From the NCBI GenBank assembly GCA_902776455.1, contig CACYQI010000040.1, positions 1 through 50,938 of the forward strand: a DNA stretch of 50,938 nucleotides, given 5' to 3'. Numbering within the stretch: the first letter of the stretch is position 1; each line of letters starts with the position of its first letter. The notes beneath the pieces were generated by a model. It was not told the origin of the DNA, searched no databases, and was given only the letters and a program-made list of their open reading frames with translations. The stretch comes from an uncultured Bacteroidales bacterium (GTDB lineage Bacteria; Bacteroidota; Bacteroidia; Bacteroidales; Bacteroidaceae). This document shows, in pieces, positions 41,060-50,938 of this stretch. Position numbers and translations under genes: made by a program.

Positions 41060-44000
41060 ATGGCTAAGAAAAAAATTCAGAGAGTAAATTTCGCTTCCGT
41101 TAAAAGTCCGTTGGCATACCCCGACTTTCTGGAAGTGCAGCTGAAGTCGTTCAAGGACTTCCTCCAACTGGATACTCCTCCTGAGCTGAGGAAGTATGAC
41201 GGTTTGTACAAGGTCTTCTCTGAGAATTTCCCGATTAACGACACGCGCAACAACTTTAATCTGGAGTTTCTCGACTACTTTATTGACCCTCCGCGCTACT
41301 CCATCGAGGAGTGCTTGGAGCGCGACCTCACCTATAGCGTGCCCTTGAAGGCAAAGCTGAAGCTGAGCTGCGACGACCCCGACCATGAGGATTTCGACAC
41401 GGTGGTTCAGGATGTGTTCCTGGGCTTCATCCCCTACATGACGGACAATGGCACGTTCATCATCAACGGTGCCGAGCGCGTTGTCGTTTCGCAGTTGCAC
41501 CGCTCTCCCGGTGTCTTCTTCGGCAGCAGTGTACATGCTAATGGCTCGTTGCTCTACTCTGCCCGCATCATTCCCTTCAAGGGTAGCTGGATAGAGTTCG
41601 CTACGGACATAAATAATGTAATGTACGCGTACATCGACCGTAAGAAGAAGTTACCTGTCACGACTCTGCTCCGTGCCATCGGATTTGAGAACGACAAGGA
41701 CATCCTGCAGATTTTCGACTTGGCAGAGGAAGTCAAGGCTACGCGCGAGAACTTGAAGGCTCACCTTGGCCAGAAGCTTGCAGCACGTGTGCTTAACAGC
41801 TGGATTGAGGACTTTGTCGATGAGGACACGGGCGAGGTTGTATCCATCGAGCGTAACAAGATTATTCTGGAGCGCGAGAGCGTGCTCGACGATGATGCCA
41901 TCGAACAGATTCTCTCCAGCAATGTTCCTTCTGTTCTTGTTCACAAGGATGATGCCCAGTCCTCTGACTACAGCATCATCTTCAACACCTTCCAGAAGGA
42001 TGCCACCAACAGCGAAAAAGAAGCCATCAGCTATATCTATAAGCAGTTGCGCAATGCCGACCCTGTGGACGACGCCAGTGCCAAGGAAGTCATCCTCAAC
42101 CTCTTCTTCAGCGAGAAGCGCTATGACTTGGGAGAGGTGGGCCGCTATCGTATCAACCACAAGCTTGGCCTGGACACCGACCCAAGTGTGCGTGTGCTGA
42201 CCAAGGAAGACATCATCGAGATTATCAAGTATCTGATTGAGCTTGTCAACTCTAAGGCACAGGTCGATGATATCGACCACCTGAGCAACCGCCGCGTCCG
42301 CACCGTCGGCGAGCAGTTGGCCAATCAGTTCGCCATTGGCTTGGCCCGCATGATTCGCACCATTCGCGAGCGTATGAATGTCCGCGACAACGAGGTGTTC
42401 ACGCCTACCGACCTGCTGACCAGCAAGAGCCTGGGCGGTGTCATCAACAGCTTCTTCGGCACCAACGCCCTGAGCCAGTTCATGGACCAGACCAACCCCT
42501 TGGCAGAGGTGACGCACAAGCGCCGTCTGTCAGCCCTCGGCCCCGGCGGCCTTTCTCGTGAGCGTGCCGGCTTCGAGGTGCGCGACGTACACTATACCCA
42601 CTACGGCCGTCTTTGTCCCATCGAGTCGCCCGAAGGTCCCAACATCGGTCTGATTTCCTCACTTTGCGTCTATGCCAAGATTAACGACCTCGGTTTCATC
42701 GAGACACCTTACCGCAAGGTGGAGAACGCCAAGGTTGACCTCACTCCCAGTGGCGTCCGCTATATGACGGCGGAGGAGGAGAAGGGCCTCATCATCGGTC
42801 AGGGTAATGCGCCGCTCAACGACGACGGAACCTTCATCCGCACAAAGGTGAAGTGCCGTCAGGACGACGACTATCCCGTTGTTCCTCCCTCGGAGGTCAA
42901 CCTTATGGACGTAGCTCCTCAGCAGATTGCGTCTATCGCTGCTGCCCTGATACCCTTCCTGGAGCACGACGATGCCCACCGTGCACTGATGGGATCGAAC
43001 ATGATGCGCCAGGCAGTGCCCTTGATGCGCACCGAAGCACCTATCGTCGGCACAGGCATCGAGCGTCAGGTCTGCGAAGACTCCCGCACGATGATTACCG
43101 CCGAGGGCGATGGCGTTGTCGAATATGTTGACGCCACCACCATCCGCATCCTCTACGACCGTACAGAGGAAGAGGAGTTCGTCAGCTTCGAGCCTGCTCT
43201 GAAGGAGTACCGCATACCTAAGTTCCGCCGCACCAACCAGAACATGACCATCGACCTTCGTCCCATCTGCGATAAGGGCGACCGTGTAGTCAAGGGCCAG
43301 ATACTGACCGAAGGCTATTCCACAGAGGACGGCGAACTGGCACTCGGCAAGAACCTTCTGGTGGCTTACATGCCTTGGAAGGGTTACAACTACGAGGATG
43401 CCATCGTGCTCAACGAGCGTGTTGTCCGCGAAGATATCCTCACGAGCGTCCACGTCGAAGAGTTCTCTCTCGAAGTGCGCGAGACAAAGCGCGGCATGGA
43501 GGAACTTACGGCCGACATCCCCAACGTCAGCGAGGAAGCAACAAAGGATCTCGACGAGAACGGTATCATCCGTATCGGTGCCCGTGTAGCTCCCGGCGAC
43601 ATCATGATAGGTAAGATTACGCCCAAGGGCGAGAGCGACCCCAGCCCCGAAGAGAAACTGCTTCGTGCCATCTTCGGTGACAAGGCAGGCGACGTGAAGG
43701 ACGCTTCGCTCAAGGCAAGCCCGTCGCTCAACGGCGTTGTCATCGACAAGAAGCTCTTCACCAAAGCCTCCAAGACAGGCAAGGTGAAACTGCAGGACAA
43801 GCCCCGCCTGGCTGCTATCGACGAAGAGTTCAACAGCAAGGCTGACGACCTCAAGGCTATCCTTGTCGATAAGCTCCTGGAGCTTACGAAGAACAAGAAG
43901 AGCCAGGGCATCGTGGACAACGTCGGCGTAGAGCTTGTTCCAAAGAACAGCACCATTACTGCCAACCTGCTTAACACAATCGATTTCACTACTGTGCAGC

Positions 44001-44869
44001 TCATTGGCTGGACAAACGATGCCCACATCAACGAACTCATTGGCAAGCTCATCATCAATTACCTCAAGAAGTTCAAACTGCTTGAGACTGAGATGAAGCG
44101 TAAGAAGTTTGCCATCAGCCTTGGCGACGAGCTGCCCAACGGCATCATCCAGCTGGCAAAGGTCTATATAGCCAAGAAGCGTAAGATTGGTGTCGGCGAC
44201 AAGATGGCAGGCCGTCATGGCAACAAGGGCATTGTCAGCAAGGTCGTTCGCCAGGAGGATATGCCTTTCCTGGCCGACGGCACACCCGTCGACATCGTGC
44301 TCAACCCGCTGGGTGTGCCTTCGCGTATGAACATCGGACAGATATTCGAGACCGTGCTCGGCGCTGCCGGACAGAAGCTTGGAGTGAAGTTTGCAACGCC
44401 CATCTTCGACGGTGCTTCGCTCGACGACCTCTGCGAATGGACAGACAAGGCAGGCTTGCCACGCTACTGCTCTACACAGCTCTACGACGGAGCTACTGGC
44501 GAACCCTTCGACCAGCTTGCAACAGTCGGTGTGGCCTATATGCTCAAGCTCGGCCACATGGTCGAGGACAAGATGCACGCCCGCAGCATCGGTCCGTACT
44601 CCCTCATCACCCAGCAGCCTCTCGGCGGTAAGGCACAGTTCGGCGGCCAGCGTTTCGGTGAGATGGAAGTCTGGGCTATCGAGGCCTTCGGTGCTTCGCA
44701 TGTGCTGCAAGAGATACTTACCATCAAGAGTGACGATGTAGTGGGTCGCAGCAAGGCCTACGAAGCTATCGTCAAGGGTGAACACATGCCCACGCCGGGC
44801 ATCCCAGAGTCTCTCAACGTGCTCCTCCACGAGTTGCGCGGATTGGGATTGCGTGTAAGTTTGGAATAA
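41060..44869 (+). CDS. rpoB: DNA-directed RNA polymerase subunit beta
   Basis: A 1269-residue beta subunit, normal for Bacteroidetes. Recognisable regions include the N-terminal protrusion ([20 protein letters not shown]), the rifampicin-binding cluster ([20 protein letters not shown] near 470-490, then [19 protein letters not shown]), the active-site [19 protein letters not shown] and the C-terminal [19 protein letters not shown]. In the rifampicin region the usual sensitive-type residues Q, D, H, R and S are present. It lies 31 bases before rpoC. Confidence 0.98.
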   Translation: MAKKKIQRVNFASVKSPLAYPDFLEVQLKSFKDFLQLDTPPELRKYDGLYKVFSENFPINDTRNNFNLEFLDYFIDPPRYSIEECLERDLTYSVPLKAKLKLSCDDPDHEDFDTVVQDVFLGFIPYMTDNGTFIINGAERVVVSQLHRSPGVFFGSSVHANGSLLYSARIIPFKGSWIEFATDINNVMYAYIDRKKKLPVTTLLRAIGFENDKDILQIFDLAEEVKATRENLKAHLGQKLAARVLNSWIEDFVDEDTGEVVSIERNKIILERESVLDDDAIEQILSSNVPSVLVHKDDAQSSDYSIIFNTFQKDATNSEKEAISYIYKQLRNADPVDDASAKEVILNLFFSEKRYDLGEVGRYRINHKLGLDTDPSVRVLTKEDIIEIIKYLIELVNSKAQVDDIDHLSNRRVRTVGEQLANQFAIGLARMIRTIRERMNVRDNEVFTPTDLLTSKSLGGVINSFFGTNALSQFMDQTNPLAEVTHKRRLSALGPGGLSRERAGFEVRDVHYTHYGRLCPIESPEGPNIGLISSLCVYAKINDLGFIETPYRKVENAKVDLTPSGVRYMTAEEEKGLIIGQGNAPLNDDGTFIRTKVKCRQDDDYPVVPPSEVNLMDVAPQQIASIAAALIPFLEHDDAHRALMGSNMMRQAVPLMRTEAPIVGTGIERQVCEDSRTMITAEGDGVVEYVDATTIRILYDRTEEEEFVSFEPALKEYRIPKFRRTNQNMTIDLRPICDKGDRVVKGQILTEGYSTEDGELALGKNLLVAYMPWKGYNYEDAIVLNERVVREDILTSVHVEEFSLEVRETKRGMEELTADIPNVSEEATKDLDENGIIRIGARVAPGDIMIGKITPKGESDPSPEEKLLRAIFGDKAGDVKDASLKASPSLNGVVIDKKLFTKASKTGKVKLQDKPRLAAIDEEFNSKADDLKAILVDKLLELTKNKKSQGIVDNVGVELVPKNSTITANLLNTIDFTTVQLIGWTNDAHINELIGKLIINYLKKFKLLETEMKRKKFAISLGDELPNGIIQLAKVYIAKKRKIGVGDKMAGRHGNKGIVSKVVRQEDMPFLADGTPVDIVLNPLGVPSRMNIGQIFETVLGAAGQKLGVKFATPIFDGASLDDLCEWTDKAGLPRYCSTQLYDGATGEPFDQLATVGVAYMLKLGHMVEDKMHARSIGPYSLITQQPLGGKAQFGGQRFGEMEVWAIEAFGASHVLQEILTIKSDDVVGRSKAYEAIVKGEHMPTPGIPESLNVLLHELRGLGLRVSLE

Positions 44870-44900
44870 ATGAATCGCTTTTCAGAAAGGATATCAAAAC

Positions 44901-47900
44901 ATGGCTTTTAAGAAAGAAAATAAGGTAAAGACAAACTTTACCAAGATAACAATCGGTCTGGCATCCCCCGAGGAGATTCTTGCAAACTCTTATGGAGAGG
45001 TGCTCAAGCCCGAGACCATCAACTACCGAACCTACAAGCCCGAGCGTGACGGACTCTTCTGCGAGCGCATCTTCGGTCCCACGAAGGACTACGAGTGCCA
45101 TTGCGGTAAGTACAAGCGTATTCGCTACAAGGGCAACGTCTGCGACCGTTGTGGCGTAGAGGTGACGGAGAAGAAAGTGCGTCGAGAGCGTAGCGGACAC
45201 ATCCAGCTTGTGGTGCCCGTAGCTCACATCTGGTACTTCCGTTCCTTGCCCAATAAGATAGGCTACTTGCTTGGCATTCCCACCAAGAAGCTCGATGCCG
45301 TCATCTACTACGAGCGCTACATCGTGATTCAGCCCGGTGTGATGGCCAAGAACAAGGACATACCCGTTCAGAAGCTCGACCTTCTCTCCGAGGAGGAATA
45401 CGAAGCCATCATGGACCGCCTGCCGCAAGGCAATGAGTACCTTGAGGACAAGGACCCCAACAAGTTCATTGCCAAGATGGGTGCCGAGGCCATCTACGAC
45501 CTGCTCGTAGAGCTTGACCTCGATTCCCTCTCCAACCAGCTGCGTGATGAAGCCAGCAAGGAGACGGCAGCCCAGCACAAGAACGACGTCCTGAAGCGTC
45601 TTCAGGTTGTGGAAAGCTTCCGCTTGAGTGCAAAGATAAACAAACCCGAGTGGATGATAATGCGCACCTTGCCCGTTATTCCGCCAGAACTTCGTCCGTT
45701 GGTACCATTGGATGGTGGCCGCTTTGCTACGAGCGACCTCAACGACCTCTATCGTCGCGTCATCATCCGCAACAACCGACTCAAGCGCCTTATTGAGATT
45801 AAGGCTCCCGAAGTCATCCTTCGCAACGAGAAGCGCATGCTGCAGGAGGCCGTCGACAGCCTCTTCGACAACAGCCGCAAGAGTAGCGCAGTCAAGACAG
45901 AAAGCAACCGTCCCCTCAAGTCTCTCTCCGACTCGCTCAAGGGTAAGCAGGGCCGCTTCCGTCAGAACCTGTTGGGTAAGCGCGTTGACTATTCGGCTCG
46001 TTCCGTCATCGTGGTCGGTCCTGAACTGAAGATGGGCGAGTGCGGCATTCCCAAACTCATGGCAGCAGAACTCTACAAGCCTTTCATCATCCGCAAACTC
46101 ATTGAGCGCGGCATCGTGAAGACCGTGAAGAGTGCCAAGAAGATAGTGGACCGCAAGGACCCTGTTATCTGGGACATCCTGGAATATGTAATGAAAGGTC
46201 ATCCCGTCCTGTTGAACCGTGCCCCGACGCTTCACCGTCTCGGCATTCAGGCCTTCCAGCCCAAGATGATTGAAGGCAAGGCTATTCAGCTGCATCCCCT
46301 GGCATGTACGGCATTCAATGCCGACTTCGACGGCGACCAGATGGCTGTGCATCTTCCTTTGAGCAACGAGGCTATTCTCGAGGCACAGATACTGATGCTC
46401 CAGTCGCACAACATCCTGAACCCTGCCAACGGCACACCTATCACCGTGCCTTCGCAGGACATGGTGCTTGGTCTGTACTACATCACCAAGCTGCGTCCCG
46501 GTGCTAAGGGCGCAGGCCTGAAGTTCTACGGTCCCGAGGAGGCTATCATTGCCTACAACGAGAAGCGCGTCGATGTTCATGCTCCTGTCTTCGTGATGGT
46601 TGACGATAAACTCGAGGACGGCACCTTCGGCAAACATATCGTCGAGACCTCTGTCGGCCGTGTCATTGCCAACGAGATTATCCCTGCTGAGGTGGGCTTC
46701 TTCAACGACGTCATCTCCAAGAAGACCTTGCGTGGTATCATCACTGATGTCATCAAGACCGTCGGTGTGGCTCGTGCCTGCGAGTTTCTCGACGGCATCA
46801 AGAACCTCGGCTATCGTCTGGCCTACGAAGGCGGCCTGTCCTTCAACTTGGGTGACATCATCATCCCCGAAGAGAAGGAAGAACTCATCCGCAAGGGTAA
46901 CGAAGAGGTTGAACGCATCAGCGGTGAGTACGGCATGGGCTTCATCACCGACAAGGAGCGCCACAATCAGGTCATCGATATCTGGACGCACGTCAACAAC
47001 GACCTCTCAAAGGCTCTGCTGAAGACCATGAAGGAGGCCGACCAGGGCTTCAATGCCGTCTATATGATGCTTGATTCCGGTGCTCGTGGTAGTGCAGGAC
47101 AGATCAGCCAGCTCTCTGGTATGCGTGGCCTTATGGCAAAGCCTCAGAAGGCAGGTGCTGAGCCGGACACCATCGAGAACCCCATCCTTTCCAACTTTAA
47201 GGAAGGCATGAGTGTGCTGGAGTACTTCATCTCTACTCACGGTGCTCGTAAGGGTCTTGCCGATACCGCCTTGAAGACGGCCGACGCCGGTTACCTGACC
47301 CGTCGTCTTGTCGATGTCAGCCACGACGTCATCATCAACGAGGAGGACTGCGGTACGCTTCGCGGTCTCGTATGCTCTGCCTTGAAGAATGGCGACGAAG
47401 TCATCAGCAGCCTCTACGACCGTATCCTTGGCCGTGTGTCAGTACACGACATCATCCATCCGCTCACAGGCAAACTCATCTGTGCTTCCGGCGACGAGAT
47501 TACCGAAGCCAAGGCTCAGGAGATTGAGGACAGCCCCATCGAGAGCGTCGAGATACGTTCCGTGCTCACTTGCGAAAGCAAGAAGGGCGTCTGCATGAAG
47601 TGTTACGGCCGCAACCTTGCCACCAGTCGCATGGTGCAGAAGGGCGAGGCCGTGGGCGTCATCGCAGCACAGTCCATCGGTGAGCCTGGTACACAGCTGA
47701 CACTGCGAACCTTCCACGCCGGCGGTGTGGCTGGCAATGCAGCCGCCAATGCCCGTATCGTGGCTAAGTACGACGCCCGCCTTGAGTTCGAGGAACTGCG
47801 TACCGTCGATGTCGTCGATGAGACAGGCAAGGAAGCCAAGGTAGTGGTAGGTCGTCTGACCGAAGTTCGCTTTGTTGACCCCACCACAGAAATCGTTCTG

Positions 47901-49202
47901 CTCACGGCCAACGTGCCTTATGGCAGCACCCTCTACAAGAACGAGGGCGAACTGGTTCAGAAGGACGAAATCGTAGCCAAGTGGGATCCCTTCAACGCTG
48001 TTGTCGTGACGGAAATGGCTGGTAAGGTGAAGTTCGAGGACGTCATTGAAGGTGTGAACTACAAGGTTGAGACCGACGAACAGACGGGCCTTCAGGAACT
48101 TATCGTCATTGAGTCGCACGACAGGATGCGCGTGCCTACCGTTCATATCTTGGACGAGAACGGCGACATCCTGCGCCACTACAACCTGCCCATCGGCGGC
48201 CACATCGCCATCGAGGATGGTCAGGAGGTCAAGGCTGGTGACGTACTCGTCAAGATACCTCGCGTCATCGGTGGCGGCGGCGACATCACGGGCGGTCTGC
48301 CTCGTGTGACGGAGCTTTTCGAGGCCCGCAACCCGAGCAACCCTGCCACGGTGGCCGAAATCGACGGCGAAGTGACGATGGGCAAGCTCAAGCGTGGCAA
48401 TCGCGAAGTCATCATCACTCCGCGTCTGGGCGGCGAAGAGGCTGTGAAGAAGTATCTCATTCCTGCCAACCGTCAGATACTGGTTCAGGAGAACGACTAT
48501 GTTCGTGCTGGTACACCCCTTTCCGACGGTGCCATCACGCCGGCCGACATCCTTGCCATCAAAGGCCCCACGGCTGTTCAGGAATACATTGTCAACGAGA
48601 TACAGGACGTCTATCGTCTGCAAGGCGTGAAGATTAACGACAAGCACTTCGAGGTCATCGTGCGTCAGATGATGCGCAAGGTGCAGATTGACGATGCCGG
48701 TGACACCCGCTTCCTCTCGCAGCAGATTGTCGATAAGCTCGACTTTGCCGAGGAGAACGACAACATCTGGGGCAAGAAGGTGGTCGTTGACTGTGGCGAC
48801 TCTGAGAACATGCAGAACGGACAGATTGTTACTGCCCGCCGCCTGCGCGACGAGAACTCGTTGCTCAAGCGTCAGGATAGGAAGATTGTCCAGGTGCGCG
48901 ATGCCCGTCCTGCTACGTCGAAGCAGATACTGCAGGGCATCACCCGTGCAGCATTGCAGACCAGCAGCTTCATCTCTGCCGCCTCTTTCCAGGAGACCAC
49001 CAAGGTGCTCAACGAGGCAGCCATCAACGGCCGCTGCGACCACCTGGAGGGCATGAAGGAGAACGTCATCTGCGGACACCTCATCCCTGCCGGCACCGGC
49101 TTGCGCGAGTTCGACAAGATTGTGGTCACCAACCGTGAGGACTACGACCGCACCCTTGCCAGCCGCAAGACGCTGCTCGACTACGTTGAAGGCATCTATT
49201 AG
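44901..49202 (+). CDS. rpoC: DNA-directed RNA polymerase subunit beta'
   Basis: A 1433-residue beta' subunit. The N-terminal zinc site ([20 protein letters not shown]) lies at about residues 68-87. The catalytic Mg-binding loop [16 protein letters not shown] is at about 471-486. The trigger-loop and bridge-helix region is around MRGLMAKPQ and [20 protein letters not shown] (about 740-800). The second zinc site, [15 protein letters not shown], is at about 891-905. The C-terminus ([14 protein letters not shown]) is normal. A terminator follows 46 bases after the stop. Confidence 0.98.
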   Translation: MAFKKENKVKTNFTKITIGLASPEEILANSYGEVLKPETINYRTYKPERDGLFCERIFGPTKDYECHCGKYKRIRYKGNVCDRCGVEVTEKKVRRERSGHIQLVVPVAHIWYFRSLPNKIGYLLGIPTKKLDAVIYYERYIVIQPGVMAKNKDIPVQKLDLLSEEEYEAIMDRLPQGNEYLEDKDPNKFIAKMGAEAIYDLLVELDLDSLSNQLRDEASKETAAQHKNDVLKRLQVVESFRLSAKINKPEWMIMRTLPVIPPELRPLVPLDGGRFATSDLNDLYRRVIIRNNRLKRLIEIKAPEVILRNEKRMLQEAVDSLFDNSRKSSAVKTESNRPLKSLSDSLKGKQGRFRQNLLGKRVDYSARSVIVVGPELKMGECGIPKLMAAELYKPFIIRKLIERGIVKTVKSAKKIVDRKDPVIWDILEYVMKGHPVLLNRAPTLHRLGIQAFQPKMIEGKAIQLHPLACTAFNADFDGDQMAVHLPLSNEAILEAQILMLQSHNILNPANGTPITVPSQDMVLGLYYITKLRPGAKGAGLKFYGPEEAIIAYNEKRVDVHAPVFVMVDDKLEDGTFGKHIVETSVGRVIANEIIPAEVGFFNDVISKKTLRGIITDVIKTVGVARACEFLDGIKNLGYRLAYEGGLSFNLGDIIIPEEKEELIRKGNEEVERISGEYGMGFITDKERHNQVIDIWTHVNNDLSKALLKTMKEADQGFNAVYMMLDSGARGSAGQISQLSGMRGLMAKPQKAGAEPDTIENPILSNFKEGMSVLEYFISTHGARKGLADTALKTADAGYLTRRLVDVSHDVIINEEDCGTLRGLVCSALKNGDEVISSLYDRILGRVSVHDIIHPLTGKLICASGDEITEAKAQEIEDSPIESVEIRSVLTCESKKGVCMKCYGRNLATSRMVQKGEAVGVIAAQSIGEPGTQLTLRTFHAGGVAGNAAANARIVAKYDARLEFEELRTVDVVDETGKEAKVVVGRLTEVRFVDPTTEIVLLTANVPYGSTLYKNEGELVQKDEIVAKWDPFNAVVVTEMAGKVKFEDVIEGVNYKVETDEQTGLQELIVIESHDRMRVPTVHILDENGDILRHYNLPIGGHIAIEDGQEVKAGDVLVKIPRVIGGGGDITGGLPRVTELFEARNPSNPATVAEIDGEVTMGKLKRGNREVIITPRLGGEEAVKKYLIPANRQILVQENDYVRAGTPLSDGAITPADILAIKGPTAVQEYIVNEIQDVYRLQGVKINDKHFEVIVRQMMRKVQIDDAGDTRFLSQQIVDKLDFAEENDNIWGKKVVVDCGDSENMQNGQIVTARRLRDENSLLKRQDRKIVQVRDARPATSKQILQGITRAALQTSSFISAASFQETTKVLNEAAINGRCDHLEGMKENVICGHLIPAGTGLREFDKIVVTNREDYDRTLASRKTLLDYVEGIY

Positions 49203-49247
49203 CCTCTCCCCATCCCTCTCCCGTGGGAGTGGGGGTATGATAAGAAG

Positions 49248-49278
49248 ACCGCAAGGCGAAAGCCCTGCGGTTTTTTTT
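49248..49278 (+). terminator. Intrinsic terminator after rpoC
   Basis: Stem ACCGCAAGGC (49248-49257) and GCCCTGCGGT (49262-49271) with a GAAA tetraloop and one internal mismatch, followed by a run of eight or more T. Confidence 0.85.
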
Positions 49279-49297
49279 GTGGAAAAGAGCAAGATTG

Positions 49298-49329
49298 TTT
49301 GGCAGGTAAGGGAAAAAGTCGTATCTTTG
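49298..49329 (+). promoter_or_regulatory. Promoter of the FISUMP-type gene
   Basis: TTTG (49298-49301), a 20-bp spacer and TATCTTTG (49322-49329) match the consensus. Confidence 0.75.
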
Positions 49330-49445
49330 TTGCAGGAAAAGGCAAAAAGTTGAAAAGCAGCATTCAATCAATGCGGCTTCGTGCCGTTGTGTTGCTATAA
49401 CGTGATAACCCAATAACGATATAACGAATAAATCAAAAAGCAAAA

Positions 49446-50661
49446 ATGAAGGCGAAAAGTATTATTGCAGCCTTGCTGCTATTGGTGGCAGGTGTGCAGA
49501 CGGCGATGGCACAGAAGATGCTGGTCAAGACGACGGACAACGGGCTTGTCAGGTTCGACGTCTCGAAAGTGGAATATGTGAAGTTTATAAAGGACGACTT
49601 TGTTGACCTCGGCCTGCCGAGCGGTACGCTGTGGTCATCATGCAACATCGGTGCCAGCAGCCCTGAACAGTACGGCTTCTACTTCGCCTGGGGCGAGACG
49701 GAGGAGAAGAACGACTATTCCTGGCTGACCTATCGGTATTGCAGAGGCACATACGACTCCTTGACAAAGTACTGCACAGCCGAATACTATGGGACATTCG
49801 ATGGGCTGGATGCGCTCGAAGACGTAGATGATGCAGCCGCAATGACATGGGGCAGTCCGTGGAAAGTGCCAAGCATGGAGCAGTTCGATGAGCTGATGAA
49901 CCCGGAAAACACTACGGTGAAGAAGACTTTTCAGGACGATGTCTGAAGGCTCAAGGGCATACTACTGGTCGCGCGACGTTGTCAGGGTCGATAACTTCCT
50001 GGCTCGCGACTTCAGTTTCACCACGACCAGCAACACTCCCAACGACACGAAGAATCGCTGCTATGGTCTTAGCATCCGCCCCGTGCAGGAGCACGAATTT
50101 GTTGACCTCGGCTTGCCGAGTGGCACGCTGTGGGCGACGTGCAACGTGGGCGCCAACTTCCCCGAGGAGTATGGCGACTATTTTGCCTGGGGCGAGACGA
50201 CGCCAAAGAGCATGTACGGTTGGAGCACATACTTTGATACTGATGATGGTGGCAGCACATTCAAGAAGTACAACAACAATGGCGGCTTGACCGAGCTTCA
50301 GTCCGAGGACGATGCAGCGACTGCGAACTGGGGCAGTGGCTGGCAGATGCCGAGCCTCGCCCAAATCCAAGAGCTGAACAACAGCAGCTACACGACGACG
50401 GTGTGGACACAGATGAATGGCGTTAGCGGTCGCAAGATAACGAGCAAGAGCAACGGCAATTCAATTTTCCTGCCCGCTGCTGGCTACCGCTGGCGCGGCG
50501 AGCTCTACTACGCAGTCAGCTACGGCTACTACTGGTCGAGTTCTCTCTACCCGTACGGCGGCGACTACGCGTACTACCTCCAATTCCTTTCGGGCGACTG
50601 GCATTGGTACGACAACGGCCGCTACTACGGGCAATCTGTGCGAGCCGTGCGTGTTCCTTGA
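49446..50661 (+). pseudogene. Secreted FISUMP-domain protein, frameshifted with probable internal loss
   Basis: The first frame (49446-49946) has a signal peptide (about 1-22, ending AMAQ), a short KMLVKTTDNGLVRFDVSKVE strand segment, and the start of a FISUMP-type domain (FVDLGLPSGTLWSSCNIGAS, FYFAWGETE). It ends abruptly after PSMEQFDELMNPENTTVKKT. The second frame (49939-50661) has no signal peptide. It begins with the expected end of that same domain (YYWSRDV ... LARDFSFTT ... LSIRPV), then a complete second domain (FVDLGLPSGTLWATCNVGAN ... IFLPAAGYRWRGELYYAV ... YYGQSVRAVRVP). The middle of domain 1 (the NG..VTG..IFLPAAG part, about 20-30 residues) is missing, so this looks like one two-domain gene with a deletion plus frameshift near 49915-49945. 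Function unknown; such domains occur in Bacteroidetes surface proteins. Confidence 0.75.
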
Positions 50662-50748
50662 TGCTTTAGCACAAGGGCGCGCTTTTAATGCGCGGAACAG
50701 AATTAAGTCCCTCAGCCGAACAAAACAAGGCAGGAGCCGAAACCAAAT

Positions 50749-50840
50749 ACTTTTCATGCACGGAGTGCTTCGAGGGCGGGGGGAACAGCGTGCCCTCAAG
50801 GCACGCACCCGCCCCCGAAGCACTCCAGAGCATGAAAAGT
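50749..50840. repeat. Large hairpin with nested inner stem
   Basis: The outer arms, ACTTTTCATGC..GGAGTGCTTCG..GGGCG (from 50749) and its near-complement ending CATGAAAAGT at 50840, pair over about 30 bases with a few mismatches. Inside lies GCGTGCC-CTCAA-GGCACGC. It may terminate the FISUMP transcript or be a small mobile palindromic element. Confidence 0.75.
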
Positions 50841-50849
50841 AATTATTGG

Positions 50850-50938
50850 TGTCCGGGGAAAAGCATGCGCACCTCAATTGATGCTCCTATCCATCGGCTT
50901 CCCTGACGAAAAGCAGCTCATGGGGCTTATCTAAAGTC
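50850..50938. repeat. Dispersed ~90-bp element, copy B (inverted, at window edge)
   Basis: The reverse complement matches 34033-34123, sharing CTGCTTTTCGTCA, GGAAGCCGA, GGATAGG and CTTTTCCCCGGACA blocks. It may extend past the right edge. Confidence 0.85.

Noticed and set aside
42659-44830. 723-residue minus-strand open frame opposite rpoB
   Set aside because: Antisense shadow of rpoB with no recognisable domain or promoter.
47439-49367. 642-residue minus-strand open frame opposite rpoC
   Set aside because: It lies antisense to the intact, highly conserved rpoC; composition mirrors the GC-skewed coding strand and no protein features are seen.

Overview
The window is chromosomal DNA of a member of the Bacteroidales, most likely Prevotella or a close relative. 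Upstream of many genes lies the Bacteroidetes -7 promoter motif TAnnTTTG, usually with no Shine-Dalgarno. The tRNA-Thr/Tyr/Gly/Thr-tuf-tRNA-Trp-secE-nusG-rplKAJL-rpoBC block has the phylum's usual order. Several secreted proteins end in a Prevotella-like tail of the type Y-D/N-L-x-G-R/Q ... GKKIxxK, and the spacers between genes are long and full of small palindromic repeats.

Layout. 1-4.6 kb: two related cassettes, each an ECF sigma factor followed by a single-pass membrane protein (the second also has a secreted protein). They flank an AbiEii-type nucleotidyltransferase gene paired with a DUF6922-like gene. 4.6-5.6 kb: repeat-rich spacer. 5.6-9.1 kb: cation/proton antiporter lacking the expected regulatory C-terminus, and a YtcJ-like amidohydrolase. 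9.2-11.8 kb: frameshifted GH66 dextranase-like gene. 12.2-16.5 kb: PH-domain protein, acyltransferase and HrpB helicase, probably one operon. 16.6-24.3 kb: fasciclin-domain protein, aldose 1-epimerase, tRNA-His, secreted ADP-ribosylglycohydrolase, GlsB-type membrane protein, NagB and a 58-residue peptide gene. 24.4-33.4 kb: 1171-residue GLUG-repeat surface protein, malate dehydrogenase and a 1052-residue clan GH-D-like glycosidase. 33.4-34.4 kb: repeat-rich spacer. 34.4-49.2 kb: rpsU, tyrosine recombinase and hpf, then the tRNA/tuf/secE/nusG/ribosomal-protein/rpoBC block. 49.4-50.9 kb: a broken secreted FISUMP-type gene and a large hairpin.

Two themes stand out. First, intergenic repeats with strict periods: five arrays of one 22-bp unit with a palindromic core (one lies in the rplL-rpoB spacer), an unrelated 22-bp array, a 44-bp array, several 9-bp arrays, a 32-bp perfect inverted repeat and a roughly 90-bp element present in two inverted copies. 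Some of this material also sits in frame inside genes (hrpB, the PH-domain gene, the GLUG gene). Second, lesions in genes expected to be intact: tuf has a 38-nt deletion and a 10-nt duplication, rplK lacks 13 highly conserved codons in frame, and the GH66 and FISUMP genes are frameshifted. The tuf and rplK losses fall in the most conserved stretches of those genes, which suggests assembly collapse in a mixed or metagenomic dataset rather than biology; raw reads would decide this.

No complete transposon, prophage or CRISPR-Cas system is visible. All functional calls rest on reading motifs in the translated sequence; no database search was made.
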